The position numbers and the translations under genes were made by a program. DNA of 49,452 nt from Polychytrium aggregatum (lineage: Eukaryota > Chytridiomycota > Chytridiomycetes > Polychytriales). The stretch covers positions 1 through 49,452 of the forward strand of contig NW_026516418.1 of assembly GCF_025602895.1 (NCBI RefSeq), read 5' to 3'. Positions 8,749 to 22,329 of this stretch are shown here, piece after piece. Every line of letters starts with the position of its first letter. Position 1 is the stretch's first letter. The notes beneath the pieces were generated by a model. That model ran no database searches. It saw only the letters and a list, made by a program, of their open reading frames with translations, and was not told the origin of the DNA.

Positions 8749-9983
8749 GTATGATTCTCTACCTTCCCAATTGAATCATGATCAATAAGAAGAAATGAAA
8801 GACACAGAAGAAGATGAAGACTTGAAGAATGATAAGAAACACATAGTAGTTTAGAATGGTAGTCGATTGGACATAGTGTTCCATAATAGAGAGGAATGGT
8901 GCAAGCTGTGGATGGTTGTGTGGTGTGGTGTGCCCCCATCCTCGCCTATACTGATATGAGGTACAATCACGGTGATGCGGGATGCAAACGCCAACATCGA
9001 AATCACAAACCGGAACCAGAACCTAACCCTGACCTGACCACAGAAGCCCAGTCAAAAACAACTGTGTCATCCATCTGGCCCTCTAACCTAAACTCTAAGG
9101 TCTAATCTCTAACCTAACCTAACCCTGATGAACGTACTCTCATTGTGGTCAGCCTAAACTGTTGGCGTATATGTAGGCTGAAGGCAAGGGCGTGGGAATA
9201 GGCTAAACATCGGCCCACGAAGGGCGGTGGCTCTACCAGTGGCAGTTCATGTCTTTGGGAAACACAGGAGTGTCCACTGTGACCCAGCAACGAAATTGTA
9301 TCATCGCAATACGACTGAGAAGCGTGGGTTCGGTTCTACATGTGTTACTGGTATGACGAGGGAAGGGGGGAGTGGAGGGGGCTGTGATGTCGGATGGTTG
9401 TCTGGATCTATATGATCTGGGCAGTTCTATGGGGCCACTCTATAGTGGGCCTGGGATCTGGGATCTGGGAAGTCCTTGGGATCTCGCCAGGGCTGCCTGG
9501 GTCGGAAAGAAAAAAAAAACCTCAAAGACCGAGGGATCAGGATCCTAGGAAGATCCCAACTAGCCCCCAGCATGATCCTAGCAAGAACCCAGCAAGATCC
9601 CAGGGCTTGGATATCCCCCAAGGTTTTTTTTTTCCAGAGGCTGCCTGGTCGGCCGGGTCTTCTTGGGACTTCCCAGATCCCAATATTGACTTCACAGGTG
9701 CACGTGAAGCCATCCAGCGGGCTGTAGTGGGCTCCATTGGGTTCCAATGGATTCCAGTTGGTTCCAATGATCCCAGGGCCTATCGGGGCTGTGATGTCGG
9801 ATGGTTGTCTGGATCTATATGATCTGGGCAGTTCTATGGGGCCACTCTATAGTGGGCTTGGGATCTGGGAAGTGGGATGTCCTCTGGATCTATCCAGGGC
9901 CACCTGGGTTAGAAAAAAAAAATAGAAAATATCTCTGGGAGATCCCAGCTAGGCCCCAGCAAGATCTTTGACAGATCCCAGGG

Positions 9984-10291
9984 TGTTATGAACGTGACTG
10001 ACAGTCGCGCGACACGTCACTCATGATCCACCCTGCATGGCCACATGGTCATGATTCATGACCGTGGGAAACATAGGATCGGAGACTAAATATATTCTCC
10101 GAAGGGCGAGCGGGGGGGGGAGTAGGCATAGACTTAAATAGACCACCCCGCTCCCCTCCTGATGAACGCTAGTGAATTATCACTTCTAATAAACGATTAT
10201 CACTCTCCTTGTCTGTCCCTGTTCCCGTCCCGTCCTAGCTCCCCTGTCCCTGCCCTTGATTCCCCTGCCCTGCCCTCGCCAATTCCTGACA
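9984..10291 (+). mobile_element. Solo LTR in unit 5
   Basis: Same 308-bp element, same insertion base and CAGGG duplications (9979-9983, 10292-10296) as in unit 2. A copy produced by amplification of the host unit, with no need for a separate insertion. Confidence 0.93.
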
Positions 10292-10904
10292 CAGGGCTTG
10301 GGTATTCTCCGAGGTTTTTTTGATTTTTTTTTTTCTTCAGAGGCTTGGTCGCCTGCAGGAACCTTTGGGAACTTCCCAGATCCCATTATGAGATCCCAGG
10401 GCCTATCGGGGATGGGATGGGATGGTATGTCGGATGGATCTCTGGATCTATATGATCTGGCCAGTTCTATGGGGTCACTCTATAGTGGACCTGGGATCTG
10501 GGATCTGGGATGTCCTCTGGGTTTTGCCTGGGGGCTCTCTGGGTCGGAAATAAAAAAAATATCCTCAGCGACCAAGGGATCAAGATCCCAGGGAGATCCA
10601 AACTAGCCCCCAGCAATGTTCTCCCAAGATCCCAGGATTTGGATATTCTCCCAGTTTTATTGTTGTGTTTTGTTTTTGTTTTTTTTTCTTCGGAGGCTCC
10701 CTGGTCGGCCGGGTATTTTCGAACTTCCAAGATCCCAGATCCCATAATGAGATCACAGGTGCACGTGGAGCCATCCAGACAATGTCTAGGTTCAAAGGCA
10801 ACTGCTGACCGTCGGTCAATCCTGCACCTCACAATGCATAGCACTGTTACCCTCTATTGATCTTCATACATATGTTCTACTACTACTGCTCTGATACTAC
10901 TACT

Positions 10905-11066
10905 GATACTGATACTGATACTGATACTGATACTGATACTGATACTGATACTGATACTGATACTGATACTGATACTGATACTGATACTGATACTGATACT
11001 GATACTGATACTGATACTGATACTGATACTGATACTGATACTGATACTGATACTGATACTGATACT
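10905..11066 (+). repeat. (GATACT)27 microsatellite, unit 6
   Basis: 27 perfect copies. Confidence 0.97.
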
Positions 11067-12301
11067 GTATGATTCTCTACCTTCCCAATTGAATCATGAT
11101 CAATAAGAAGAAATGAAAGACACAGAAGAAGATGAAGACTTGAAGAATGATAAGAAACACATAGTAGTTTAGAATGGTAGTCGATTGGACATAGTGTTCC
11201 ATAATAGAGAGGAATGGTGCAAGCTGTGGATGGTTGTGTGGTGTGGTGTGCCCCCATCCTCGCCTATACTGATATGAGGTACAATCACGGTGATGCGGGA
11301 TGCAAACGCCAACATCGAAATCACAAACCGGAACCAGAACCTAACCCTGACCTGACCACAGAAGCCCAGTCAAAAACAACTGTGTCATCCATCTGGCCCT
11401 CTAACCTAAACTCTAAGGTCTAATCTCTAACCTAACCTAACCCTGATGAACGTACTCTCATTGTGGTCAGCCTAAACTGTTGGCGTATATGTAGGCTGAA
11501 GGCAAGGGCGTGGGAATAGGCTAAACATCGGCCCACGAAGGGCGGTGGCTCTACCAGTGGCAGTTCATGTCTTTGGGAAACACAGGAGTGTCCACTGTGA
11601 CCCAGCAACGAAATTGTATCATCGCAATACGACTGAGAAGCGTGGGTTCGGTTCTACATGTGTTACTGGTATGACGAGGGAAGGGGGGAGTGGAGGGGGC
11701 TGTGATGTCGGATGGTTGTCTGGATCTATATGATCTGGGCAGTTCTATGGGGCCACTCTATAGTGGGCCTGGGATCTGGGATCTGGGAAGTCCTTGGGAT
11801 CTCGCCAGGGCTGCCTGGGTCGGAAAGAAAAAAAAAACCTCAAAGACCGAGGGATCAGGATCCTAGGAAGATCCCAACTAGCCCCCAGCATGATCCTAGC
11901 AAGAACCCAGCAAGATCCCAGGGCTTGGATATCCCCCAAGGTTTTTTTTTTCCAGAGGCTGCCTGGTCGGCCGGGTCTTCTTGGGACTTCCCAGATCCCA
12001 ATATTGACTTCACAGGTGCACGTGAAGCCATCCAGCGGGCTGTAGTGGGCTCCATTGGGTTCCAATGGATTCCAGTTGGTTCCAATGATCCCAGGGCCTA
12101 TCGGGGCTGTGATGTCGGATGGTTGTCTGGATCTATATGATCTGGGCAGTTCTATGGGGCCACTCTATAGTGGGCTTGGGATCTGGGAAGTGGGATGTCC
12201 TCTGGATCTATCCAGGGCCACCTGGGTTAGAAAAAAAAAATAGAAAATATCTCTGGGAGATCCCAGCTAGGCCCCAGCAAGATCTTTGACAGATCCCAGG
12301 G

Positions 12302-12609
12302 TGTTATGAACGTGACTGACAGTCGCGCGACACGTCACTCATGATCCACCCTGCATGGCCACATGGTCATGATTCATGACCGTGGGAAACATAGGATCGG
12401 AGACTAAATATATTCTCCGAAGGGCGAGCGGGGGGGGGAGTAGGCATAGACTTAAATAGACCACCCCGCTCCCCTCCTGATGAACGCTAGTGAATTATCA
12501 CTTCTAATAAACGATTATCACTCTCCTTGTCTGTCCCTGTTCCCGTCCCGTCCTAGCTCCCCTGTCCCTGCCCTTGATTCCCCTGCCCTGCCCTCGCCAA
12601 TTCCTGACA
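12302..12609 (+). mobile_element. Solo LTR in unit 6
   Basis: 308 bp; CAGGG at 12297-12301 and 12610-12614. Confidence 0.93.
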
Positions 12610-13222
12610 CAGGGCTTGGGTATTCTCCGAGGTTTTTTTGATTTTTTTTTTTCTTCAGAGGCTTGGTCGCCTGCAGGAACCTTTGGGAACTTCCCAGATC
12701 CCATTATGAGATCCCAGGGCCTATCGGGGATGGGATGGGATGGTATGTCGGATGGATCTCTGGATCTATATGATCTGGCCAGTTCTATGGGGTCACTCTA
12801 TAGTGGACCTGGGATCTGGGATCTGGGATGTCCTCTGGGTTTTGCCTGGGGGCTCTCTGGGTCGGAAATAAAAAAAATATCCTCAGCGACCAAGGGATCA
12901 AGATCCCAGGGAGATCCAAACTAGCCCCCAGCAATGTTCTCCCAAGATCCCAGGATTTGGATATTCTCCCAGTTTTATTGTTGTGTTTTGTTTTTGTTTT
13001 TTTTTCTTCGGAGGCTCCCTGGTCGGCCGGGTATTTTCGAACTTCCAAGATCCCAGATCCCATAATGAGATCACAGGTGCACGTGGAGCCATCCAGACAA
13101 TGTCTAGGTTCAAAGGCAACTGCTGACCGTCGGTCAATCCTGCACCTCACAATGCATAGCACTGTTACCCTCTATTGATCTTCATACATATGTTCTACTA
13201 CTACTGCTCTGATACTACTACT

Positions 13223-13378
13223 GATACTGATACTGATACTGATACTGATACTGATACTGATACTGATACTGATACTGATACTGATACTGATACTGATACT
13301 GATACTGATACTGATACTGATACTGATACTGATACTGATACTGATACTGATACTGATACTGATACTGATACTGATACT
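13223..13378 (+). repeat. (GATACT)26 microsatellite, unit 7
   Basis: 26 perfect copies; short allele shared with adjacent unit 8. Confidence 0.97.
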
Positions 13379-14613
13379 GTATGATTCTCTACCTTCCCAA
13401 TTGAATCATGATCAATAAGAAGAAATGAAAGACACAGAAGAAGATGAAGACTTGAAGAATGATAAGAAACACATAGTAGTTTAGAATGGTAGTCGATTGG
13501 ACATAGTGTTCCATAATAGAGAGGAATGGTGCAAGCTGTGGATGGTTGTGTGGTGTGGTGTGCCCCCATCCTCGCCTATACTGATATGAGGTACAATCAC
13601 GGTGATGCGGGATGCAAACGCCAACATCGAAATCACAAACCGGAACCAGAACCTAACCCTGACCTGACCACAGAAGCCCAGTCAAAAACAACTGTGTCAT
13701 CCATCTGGCCCTCTAACCTAAACTCTAAGGTCTAATCTCTAACCTAACCTAACCCTGATGAACGTACTCTCATTGTGGTCAGCCTAAACTGTTGGCGTAT
13801 ATGTAGGCTGAAGGCAAGGGCGTGGGAATAGGCTAAACATCGGCCCACGAAGGGCGGTGGCTCTACCAGTGGCAGTTCATGTCTTTGGGAAACACAGGAG
13901 TGTCCACTGTGACCCAGCAACGAAATTGTATCATCGCAATACGACTGAGAAGCGTGGGTTCGGTTCTACATGTGTTACTGGTATGACGAGGGAAGGGGGG
14001 AGTGGAGGGGGCTGTGATGTCGGATGGTTGTCTGGATCTATATGATCTGGGCAGTTCTATGGGGCCACTCTATAGTGGGCCTGGGATCTGGGATCTGGGA
14101 AGTCCTTGGGATCTCGCCAGGGCTGCCTGGGTCGGAAAGAAAAAAAAAACCTCAAAGACCGAGGGATCAGGATCCTAGGAAGATCCCAACTAGCCCCCAG
14201 CATGATCCTAGCAAGAACCCAGCAAGATCCCAGGGCTTGGATATCCCCCAAGGTTTTTTTTTTCCAGAGGCTGCCTGGTCGGCCGGGTCTTCTTGGGACT
14301 TCCCAGATCCCAATATTGACTTCACAGGTGCACGTGAAGCCATCCAGCGGGCTGTAGTGGGCTCCATTGGGTTCCAATGGATTCCAGTTGGTTCCAATGA
14401 TCCCAGGGCCTATCGGGGCTGTGATGTCGGATGGTTGTCTGGATCTATATGATCTGGGCAGTTCTATGGGGCCACTCTATAGTGGGCTTGGGATCTGGGA
14501 AGTGGGATGTCCTCTGGATCTATCCAGGGCCACCTGGGTTAGAAAAAAAAAATAGAAAATATCTCTGGGAGATCCCAGCTAGGCCCCAGCAAGATCTTTG
14601 ACAGATCCCAGGG

Positions 14614-14921
14614 TGTTATGAACGTGACTGACAGTCGCGCGACACGTCACTCATGATCCACCCTGCATGGCCACATGGTCATGATTCATGACCGTGGGAA
14701 ACATAGGATCGGAGACTAAATATATTCTCCGAAGGGCGAGCGGGGGGGGGAGTAGGCATAGACTTAAATAGACCACCCCGCTCCCCTCCTGATGAACGCT
14801 AGTGAATTATCACTTCTAATAAACGATTATCACTCTCCTTGTCTGTCCCTGTTCCCGTCCCGTCCTAGCTCCCCTGTCCCTGCCCTTGATTCCCCTGCCC
14901 TGCCCTCGCCAATTCCTGACA
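14614..14921 (+). mobile_element. Solo LTR in unit 7
   Basis: 308 bp; CAGGG at 14609-14613 and 14922-14926. Confidence 0.93.
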
Positions 14922-15281
14922 CAGGGCTTGGGTATTCTCCGAGGTTTTTTTGATTTTTTTTTTTCTTCAGAGGCTTGGTCGCCTGCAGGAACCTTTGGGA
15001 ACTTCCCAGATCCCATTATGAGATCCCAGGGCCTATCGGGGATGGGATGGGATGGTATGTCGGATGGATCTCTGGATCTATATGATCTGGCCAGTTCTAT
15101 GGGGTCACTCTATAGTGGACCTGGGATCTGGGATCTGGGATGTCCTCTGGGTTTTGCCTGGGGGCTCTCTGGGTCGGAAATAAAAAAAATATCCTCAGCG
15201 ACCAAGGGATCAAGATCCCAGGGAGATCCAAACTAGCCCCCAGCAATGTTCTCCCAAGATCCCAGGATTTGGATATTCTCC

Positions 15282-17281
15282 CAGTTTTATTGTTGTGTTT
15301 TGTTTTTGTTTTTTTTTCTTCGGAGGCTCCCTGGTCGGCCGGGTATTTTCGAACTTCCAAGATCCCAGATCCCATAATGAGATCACAGGTGCACGTGGAG
15401 CCATCCAGACAATGTCTAGGTTCAAAGGCAACTGCTGACCGTCGGTCAATCCTGCACCTCACAATGCATAGCACTGTTACCCTCTATTGATCTTCATACA
15501 TATGTTCTACTACTACTGCTCTGATACTACTACTGATACTGATACTGATACTGATACTGATACTGATACTGATACTGATACTGATACTGATACTGATACT
15601 GATACTGATACTGATACTGATACTGATACTGATACTGATACTGATACTGATACTGATACTGATACTGATACTGATACTGATACTGATACTGTATGATTCT
15701 CTACCTTCCCAATTGAATCATGATCAATAAGAAGAAATGAAAGACACAGAAGAAGATGAAGACTTGAAGAATGATAAGAAACACATAGTAGTTTAGAATG
15801 GTAGTCGATTGGACATAGTGTTCCATAATAGAGAGGAATGGTGCAAGCTGTGGATGGTTGTGTGGTGTGGTGTGCCCCCATCCTCGCCTATACTGATATG
15901 AGGTACAATCACGGTGATGCGGGATGCAAACGCCAACATCGAAATCACAAACCGGAACCAGAACCTAACCCTGACCTGACCACAGAAGCCCAGTCAAAAA
16001 CAACTGTGTCATCCATCTGGCCCTCTAACCTAAACTCTAAGGTCTAATCTCTAACCTAACCTAACCCTGATGAACGTACTCTCATTGTGGTCAGCCTAAA
16101 CTGTTGGCGTATATGTAGGCTGAAGGCAAGGGCGTGGGAATAGGCTAAACATCGGCCCACGAAGGGCGGTGGCTCTACCAGTGGCAGTTCATGTCTTTGG
16201 GAAACACAGGAGTGTCCACTGTGACCCAGCAACGAAATTGTATCATCGCAATACGACTGAGAAGCGTGGGTTCGGTTCTACATGTGTTACTGGTATGACG
16301 AGGGAAGGGGGGAGTGGAGGGGGCTGTGATGTCGGATGGTTGTCTGGATCTATATGATCTGGGCAGTTCTATGGGGCCACTCTATAGTGGGCCTGGGATC
16401 TGGGATCTGGGAAGTCCTTGGGATCTCGCCAGGGCTGCCTGGGTCGGAAAGAAAAAAAAAACCTCAAAGACCGAGGGATCAGGATCCTAGGAAGATCCCA
16501 ACTAGCCCCCAGCATGATCCTAGCAAGAACCCAGCAAGATCCCAGGGCTTGGATATCCCCCAAGGTTTTTTTTTTCCAGAGGCTGCCTGGTCGGCCGGGT
16601 CTTCTTGGGACTTCCCAGATCCCAATATTGACTTCACAGGTGCACGTGAAGCCATCCAGCGGGCTGTAGTGGGCTCCATTGGGTTCCAATGGATTCCAGT
16701 TGGTTCCAATGATCCCAGGGCCTATCGGGGCTGTGATGTCGGATGGTTGTCTGGATCTATATGATCTGGGCAGTTCTATGGGGCCACTCTATAGTGGGCT
16801 TGGGATCTGGGAAGTGGGATGTCCTCTGGATCTATCCAGGGCCACCTGGGTTAGAAAAAAAAAATAGAAAATATCTCTGGGAGATCCCAGCTAGGCCCCA
16901 GCAAGATCTTTGACAGATCCCAGGGCTTGGGTATTCTCCGAGGTTTTTTTGATTTTTTTTTTTTCTTCAGAGGCTTGGTCGCCTGCAGGAACCTTTGGGA
17001 ACTTCCCAGATCCCATTATGAGATCCCAGGGCCTATCGGGGATGGGATGGGATGGTATGTCGGATGGATCTCTGGATCTATATGATCTGGCCAGTTCTAT
17101 GGGGTCACTCTATAGTGGACCTGGGATCTGGGATCTGGGATGTCCTCTGGGTTTTGCCTGGGGGCTCTCTGGGTCGGAAATAAAAAAAATATCCTCAGCG
17201 ACCAAGGGATCAAGATCCCAGGGAGATCCAAACTAGCCCCCAGCAATGTTCTCCCAAGATCCCAGGATTTGGATATTCTCC
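15282..17281 (+). repeat. Satellite unit 8 (no LTR, 26 hexamers)
   Basis: 2,000 bp, shortest LTR-free class (shared with unit 21). It shares the 26-copy hexamer allele with its LTR-bearing neighbour, unit 7, which suggests the two were exchanged or copied together. Confidence 0.95.
15535..15690 (+). repeat. (GATACT)26 microsatellite, unit 8
   Basis: 26 perfect copies. Confidence 0.97.
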
Positions 17282-17534
17282 CAGTTTTATTGTTGTGTTT
17301 TGTTTTTGTTTTTTTTTCTTCGGAGGCTCCCTGGTCGGCCGGGTATTTTCGAACTTCCAAGATCCCAGATCCCATAATGAGATCACAGGTGCACGTGGAG
17401 CCATCCAGACAATGTCTAGGTTCAAAGGCAACTGCTGACCGTCGGTCAATCCTGCACCTCACAATGCATAGCACTGTTACCCTCTATTGATCTTCATACA
17501 TATGTTCTACTACTACTGCTCTGATACTACTACT

Positions 17535-17696
17535 GATACTGATACTGATACTGATACTGATACTGATACTGATACTGATACTGATACTGATACTGATACT
17601 GATACTGATACTGATACTGATACTGATACTGATACTGATACTGATACTGATACTGATACTGATACTGATACTGATACTGATACTGATACTGATACT
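17535..17696 (+). repeat. (GATACT)27 microsatellite, unit 9
   Basis: 27 perfect copies. Confidence 0.97.
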
Positions 17697-18931
17697 GTAT
17701 GATTCTCTACCTTCCCAATTGAATCATGATCAATAAGAAGAAATGAAAGACACAGAAGAAGATGAAGACTTGAAGAATGATAAGAAACACATAGTAGTTT
17801 AGAATGGTAGTCGATTGGACATAGTGTTCCATAATAGAGAGGAATGGTGCAAGCTGTGGATGGTTGTGTGGTGTGGTGTGCCCCCATCCTCGCCTATACT
17901 GATATGAGGTACAATCACGGTGATGCGGGATGCAAACGCCAACATCGAAATCACAAACCGGAACCAGAACCTAACCCTGACCTGACCACAGAAGCCCAGT
18001 CAAAAACAACTGTGTCATCCATCTGGCCCTCTAACCTAAACTCTAAGGTCTAATCTCTAACCTAACCTAACCCTGATGAACGTACTCTCATTGTGGTCAG
18101 CCTAAACTGTTGGCGTATATGTAGGCTGAAGGCAAGGGCGTGGGAATAGGCTAAACATCGGCCCACGAAGGGCGGTGGCTCTACCAGTGGCAGTTCATGT
18201 CTTTGGGAAACACAGGAGTGTCCACTGTGACCCAGCAACGAAATTGTATCATCGCAATACGACTGAGAAGCGTGGGTTCGGTTCTACATGTGTTACTGGT
18301 ATGACGAGGGAAGGGGGGAGTGGAGGGGGCTGTGATGTCGGATGGTTGTCTGGATCTATATGATCTGGGCAGTTCTATGGGGCCACTCTATAGTGGGCCT
18401 GGGATCTGGGATCTGGGAAGTCCTTGGGATCTCGCCAGGGCTGCCTGGGTCGGAAAGAAAAAAAAAACCTCAAAGACCGAGGGATCAGGATCCTAGGAAG
18501 ATCCCAACTAGCCCCCAGCATGATCCTAGCAAGAACCCAGCAAGATCCCAGGGCTTGGATATCCCCCAAGGTTTTTTTTTTCCAGAGGCTGCCTGGTCGG
18601 CCGGGTCTTCTTGGGACTTCCCAGATCCCAATATTGACTTCACAGGTGCACGTGAAGCCATCCAGCGGGCTGTAGTGGGCTCCATTGGGTTCCAATGGAT
18701 TCCAGTTGGTTCCAATGATCCCAGGGCCTATCGGGGCTGTGATGTCGGATGGTTGTCTGGATCTATATGATCTGGGCAGTTCTATGGGGCCACTCTATAG
18801 TGGGCTTGGGATCTGGGAAGTGGGATGTCCTCTGGATCTATCCAGGGCCACCTGGGTTAGAAAAAAAAAATAGAAAATATCTCTGGGAGATCCCAGCTAG
18901 GCCCCAGCAAGATCTTTGACAGATCCCAGGG

Positions 18932-19239
18932 TGTTATGAACGTGACTGACAGTCGCGCGACACGTCACTCATGATCCACCCTGCATGGCCACATGGTCAT
19001 GATTCATGACCGTGGGAAACATAGGATCGGAGACTAAATATATTCTCCGAAGGGCGAGCGGGGGGGGGAGTAGGCATAGACTTAAATAGACCACCCCGCT
19101 CCCCTCCTGATGAACGCTAGTGAATTATCACTTCTAATAAACGATTATCACTCTCCTTGTCTGTCCCTGTTCCCGTCCCGTCCTAGCTCCCCTGTCCCTG
19201 CCCTTGATTCCCCTGCCCTGCCCTCGCCAATTCCTGACA
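18932..19239 (+). mobile_element. Solo LTR in unit 9
   Basis: 308 bp; CAGGG at 18927-18931 and 19240-19244. Confidence 0.93.
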
Positions 19240-19852
19240 CAGGGCTTGGGTATTCTCCGAGGTTTTTTTGATTTTTTTTTTTCTTCAGAGGCTTGGTCGC
19301 CTGCAGGAACCTTTGGGAACTTCCCAGATCCCATTATGAGATCCCAGGGCCTATCGGGGATGGGATGGGATGGTATGTCGGATGGATCTCTGGATCTATA
19401 TGATCTGGCCAGTTCTATGGGGTCACTCTATAGTGGACCTGGGATCTGGGATCTGGGATGTCCTCTGGGTTTTGCCTGGGGGCTCTCTGGGTCGGAAATA
19501 AAAAAAATATCCTCAGCGACCAAGGGATCAAGATCCCAGGGAGATCCAAACTAGCCCCCAGCAATGTTCTCCCAAGATCCCAGGATTTGGATATTCTCCC
19601 AGTTTTATTGTTGTGTTTTGTTTTTGTTTTTTTTTCTTCGGAGGCTCCCTGGTCGGCCGGGTATTTTCGAACTTCCAAGATCCCAGATCCCATAATGAGA
19701 TCACAGGTGCACGTGGAGCCATCCAGACAATGTCTAGGTTCAAAGGCAACTGCTGACCGTCGGTCAATCCTGCACCTCACAATGCATAGCACTGTTACCC
19801 TCTATTGATCTTCATACATATGTTCTACTACTACTGCTCTGATACTACTACT

Positions 19853-20008
19853 GATACTGATACTGATACTGATACTGATACTGATACTGATACTGATACT
19901 GATACTGATACTGATACTGATACTGATACTGATACTGATACTGATACTGATACTGATACTGATACTGATACTGATACTGATACTGATACTGATACTGATA
20001 CTGATACT
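19853..20008 (+). repeat. (GATACT)26 microsatellite with 3' flank deletion, unit 10
   Basis: 26 perfect copies, followed by GTATTCTC where all other units have GTATGATTCTC (3-bp loss). Confidence 0.97.
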
Positions 20009-21240
20009 GTATTCTCTACCTTCCCAATTGAATCATGATCAATAAGAAGAAATGAAAGACACAGAAGAAGATGAAGACTTGAAGAATGATAAGAAACACA
20101 TAGTAGTTTAGAATGGTAGTCGATTGGACATAGTGTTCCATAATAGAGAGGAATGGTGCAAGCTGTGGATGGTTGTGTGGTGTGGTGTGCCCCCATCCTC
20201 GCCTATACTGATATGAGGTACAATCACGGTGATGCGGGATGCAAACGCCAACATCGAAATCACAAACCGGAACCAGAACCTAACCCTGACCTGACCACAG
20301 AAGCCCAGTCAAAAACAACTGTGTCATCCATCTGGCCCTCTAACCTAAACTCTAAGGTCTAATCTCTAACCTAACCTAACCCTGATGAACGTACTCTCAT
20401 TGTGGTCAGCCTAAACTGTTGGCGTATATGTAGGCTGAAGGCAAGGGCGTGGGAATAGGCTAAACATCGGCCCACGAAGGGCGGTGGCTCTACCAGTGGC
20501 AGTTCATGTCTTTGGGAAACACAGGAGTGTCCACTGTGACCCAGCAACGAAATTGTATCATCGCAATACGACTGAGAAGCGTGGGTTCGGTTCTACATGT
20601 GTTACTGGTATGACGAGGGAAGGGGGGAGTGGAGGGGGCTGTGATGTCGGATGGTTGTCTGGATCTATATGATCTGGGCAGTTCTATGGGGCCACTCTAT
20701 AGTGGGCCTGGGATCTGGGATCTGGGAAGTCCTTGGGATCTCGCCAGGGCTGCCTGGGTCGGAAAGAAAAAAAAAACCTCAAAGACCGAGGGATCAGGAT
20801 CCTAGGAAGATCCCAACTAGCCCCCAGCATGATCCTAGCAAGAACCCAGCAAGATCCCAGGGCTTGGATATCCCCCAAGGTTTTTTTTTTCCAGAGGCTG
20901 CCTGGTCGGCCGGGTCTTCTTGGGACTTCCCAGATCCCAATATTGACTTCACAGGTGCACGTGAAGCCATCCAGCGGGCTGTAGTGGGCTCCATTGGGTT
21001 CCAATGGATTCCAGTTGGTTCCAATGATCCCAGGGCCTATCGGGGCTGTGATGTCGGATGGTTGTCTGGATCTATATGATCTGGGCAGTTCTATGGGGCC
21101 ACTCTATAGTGGGCTTGGGATCTGGGAAGTGGGATGTCCTCTGGATCTATCCAGGGCCACCTGGGTTAGAAAAAAAAAATAGAAAATATCTCTGGGAGAT
21201 CCCAGCTAGGCCCCAGCAAGATCTTTGACAGATCCCAGGG

Positions 21241-21548
21241 TGTTATGAACGTGACTGACAGTCGCGCGACACGTCACTCATGATCCACCCTGCATGGCCA
21301 CATGGTCATGATTCATGACCGTGGGAAACATAGGATCGGAGACTAAATATATTCTCCGAAGGGCGAGCGGGGGGGGGAGTAGGCATAGACTTAAATAGAC
21401 CACCCCGCTCCCCTCCTGATGAACGCTAGTGAATTATCACTTCTAATAAACGATTATCACTCTCCTTGTCTGTCCCTGTTCCCGTCCCGTCCTAGCTCCC
21501 CTGTCCCTGCCCTTGATTCCCCTGCCCTGCCCTCGCCAATTCCTGACA
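21241..21548 (+). mobile_element. Solo LTR in unit 10
   Basis: 308 bp; CAGGG at 21236-21240 and 21549-21553. Confidence 0.93.
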
Positions 21549-22161
21549 CAGGGCTTGGGTATTCTCCGAGGTTTTTTTGATTTTTTTTTTTCTTCAGAGG
21601 CTTGGTCGCCTGCAGGAACCTTTGGGAACTTCCCAGATCCCATTATGAGATCCCAGGGCCTATCGGGGATGGGATGGGATGGTATGTCGGATGGATCTCT
21701 GGATCTATATGATCTGGCCAGTTCTATGGGGTCACTCTATAGTGGACCTGGGATCTGGGATCTGGGATGTCCTCTGGGTTTTGCCTGGGGGCTCTCTGGG
21801 TCGGAAATAAAAAAAATATCCTCAGCGACCAAGGGATCAAGATCCCAGGGAGATCCAAACTAGCCCCCAGCAATGTTCTCCCAAGATCCCAGGATTTGGA
21901 TATTCTCCCAGTTTTATTGTTGTGTTTTGTTTTTGTTTTTTTTTCTTCGGAGGCTCCCTGGTCGGCCGGGTATTTTCGAACTTCCAAGATCCCAGATCCC
22001 ATAATGAGATCACAGGTGCACGTGGAGCCATCCAGACAATGTCTAGGTTCAAAGGCAACTGCTGACCGTCGGTCAATCCTGCACCTCACAATGCATAGCA
22101 CTGTTACCCTCTATTGATCTTCATACATATGTTCTACTACTACTGCTCTGATACTACTACT

Positions 22162-22329
22162 GATACTGATACTGATACTGATACTGATACTGATACTGAT
22201 ACTGATACTGATACTGATACTGATACTGATACTGATACTGATACTGATACTGATACTGATACTGATACTGATACTGATACTGATACTGATACTGATACTG
22301 ATACTGATACTGATACTGATACTGATACT
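22162..22329 (+). repeat. (GATACT)28 microsatellite, unit 11
   Basis: 28 perfect copies, the longest allele (also unit 14). Confidence 0.97.

Larger units (their letters stand above)
8334..10651 (+). repeat. Satellite unit 5 (LTR present, 27 hexamers, T11)
   Basis: 2,318 bp = 2,006 + 313 - 1; the missing base is one T in the tract about 40 bp after the LTR. First member of a run of three LTR-bearing units. Confidence 0.95.
10652..12969 (+). repeat. Satellite unit 6 (LTR present, 27 hexamers, T11)
   Basis: 2,318 bp, same length class as unit 5. Second of the LTR-bearing run 5-7. Confidence 0.95.
12970..15281 (+). repeat. Satellite unit 7 (LTR present, 26 hexamers, T11)
   Basis: 2,312 bp: one hexamer shorter than units 5 and 6. 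Third of the LTR-bearing run 5-7. Confidence 0.95.
17282..19599 (+). repeat. Satellite unit 9 (LTR present, 27 hexamers, T11)
   Basis: 2,318 bp. First member of the second run of three LTR-bearing units. Confidence 0.95.
19600..21908 (+). repeat. Satellite unit 10 (LTR present, 26 hexamers, private 3-bp deletion)
   Basis: 2,309 bp: one hexamer fewer plus a 3-bp loss (GAT) just after the hexamer, where GTATTCTC replaces GTATGATTCTC near 20009. This deletion occurs in no other unit and is a usable private marker. Confidence 0.95.
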
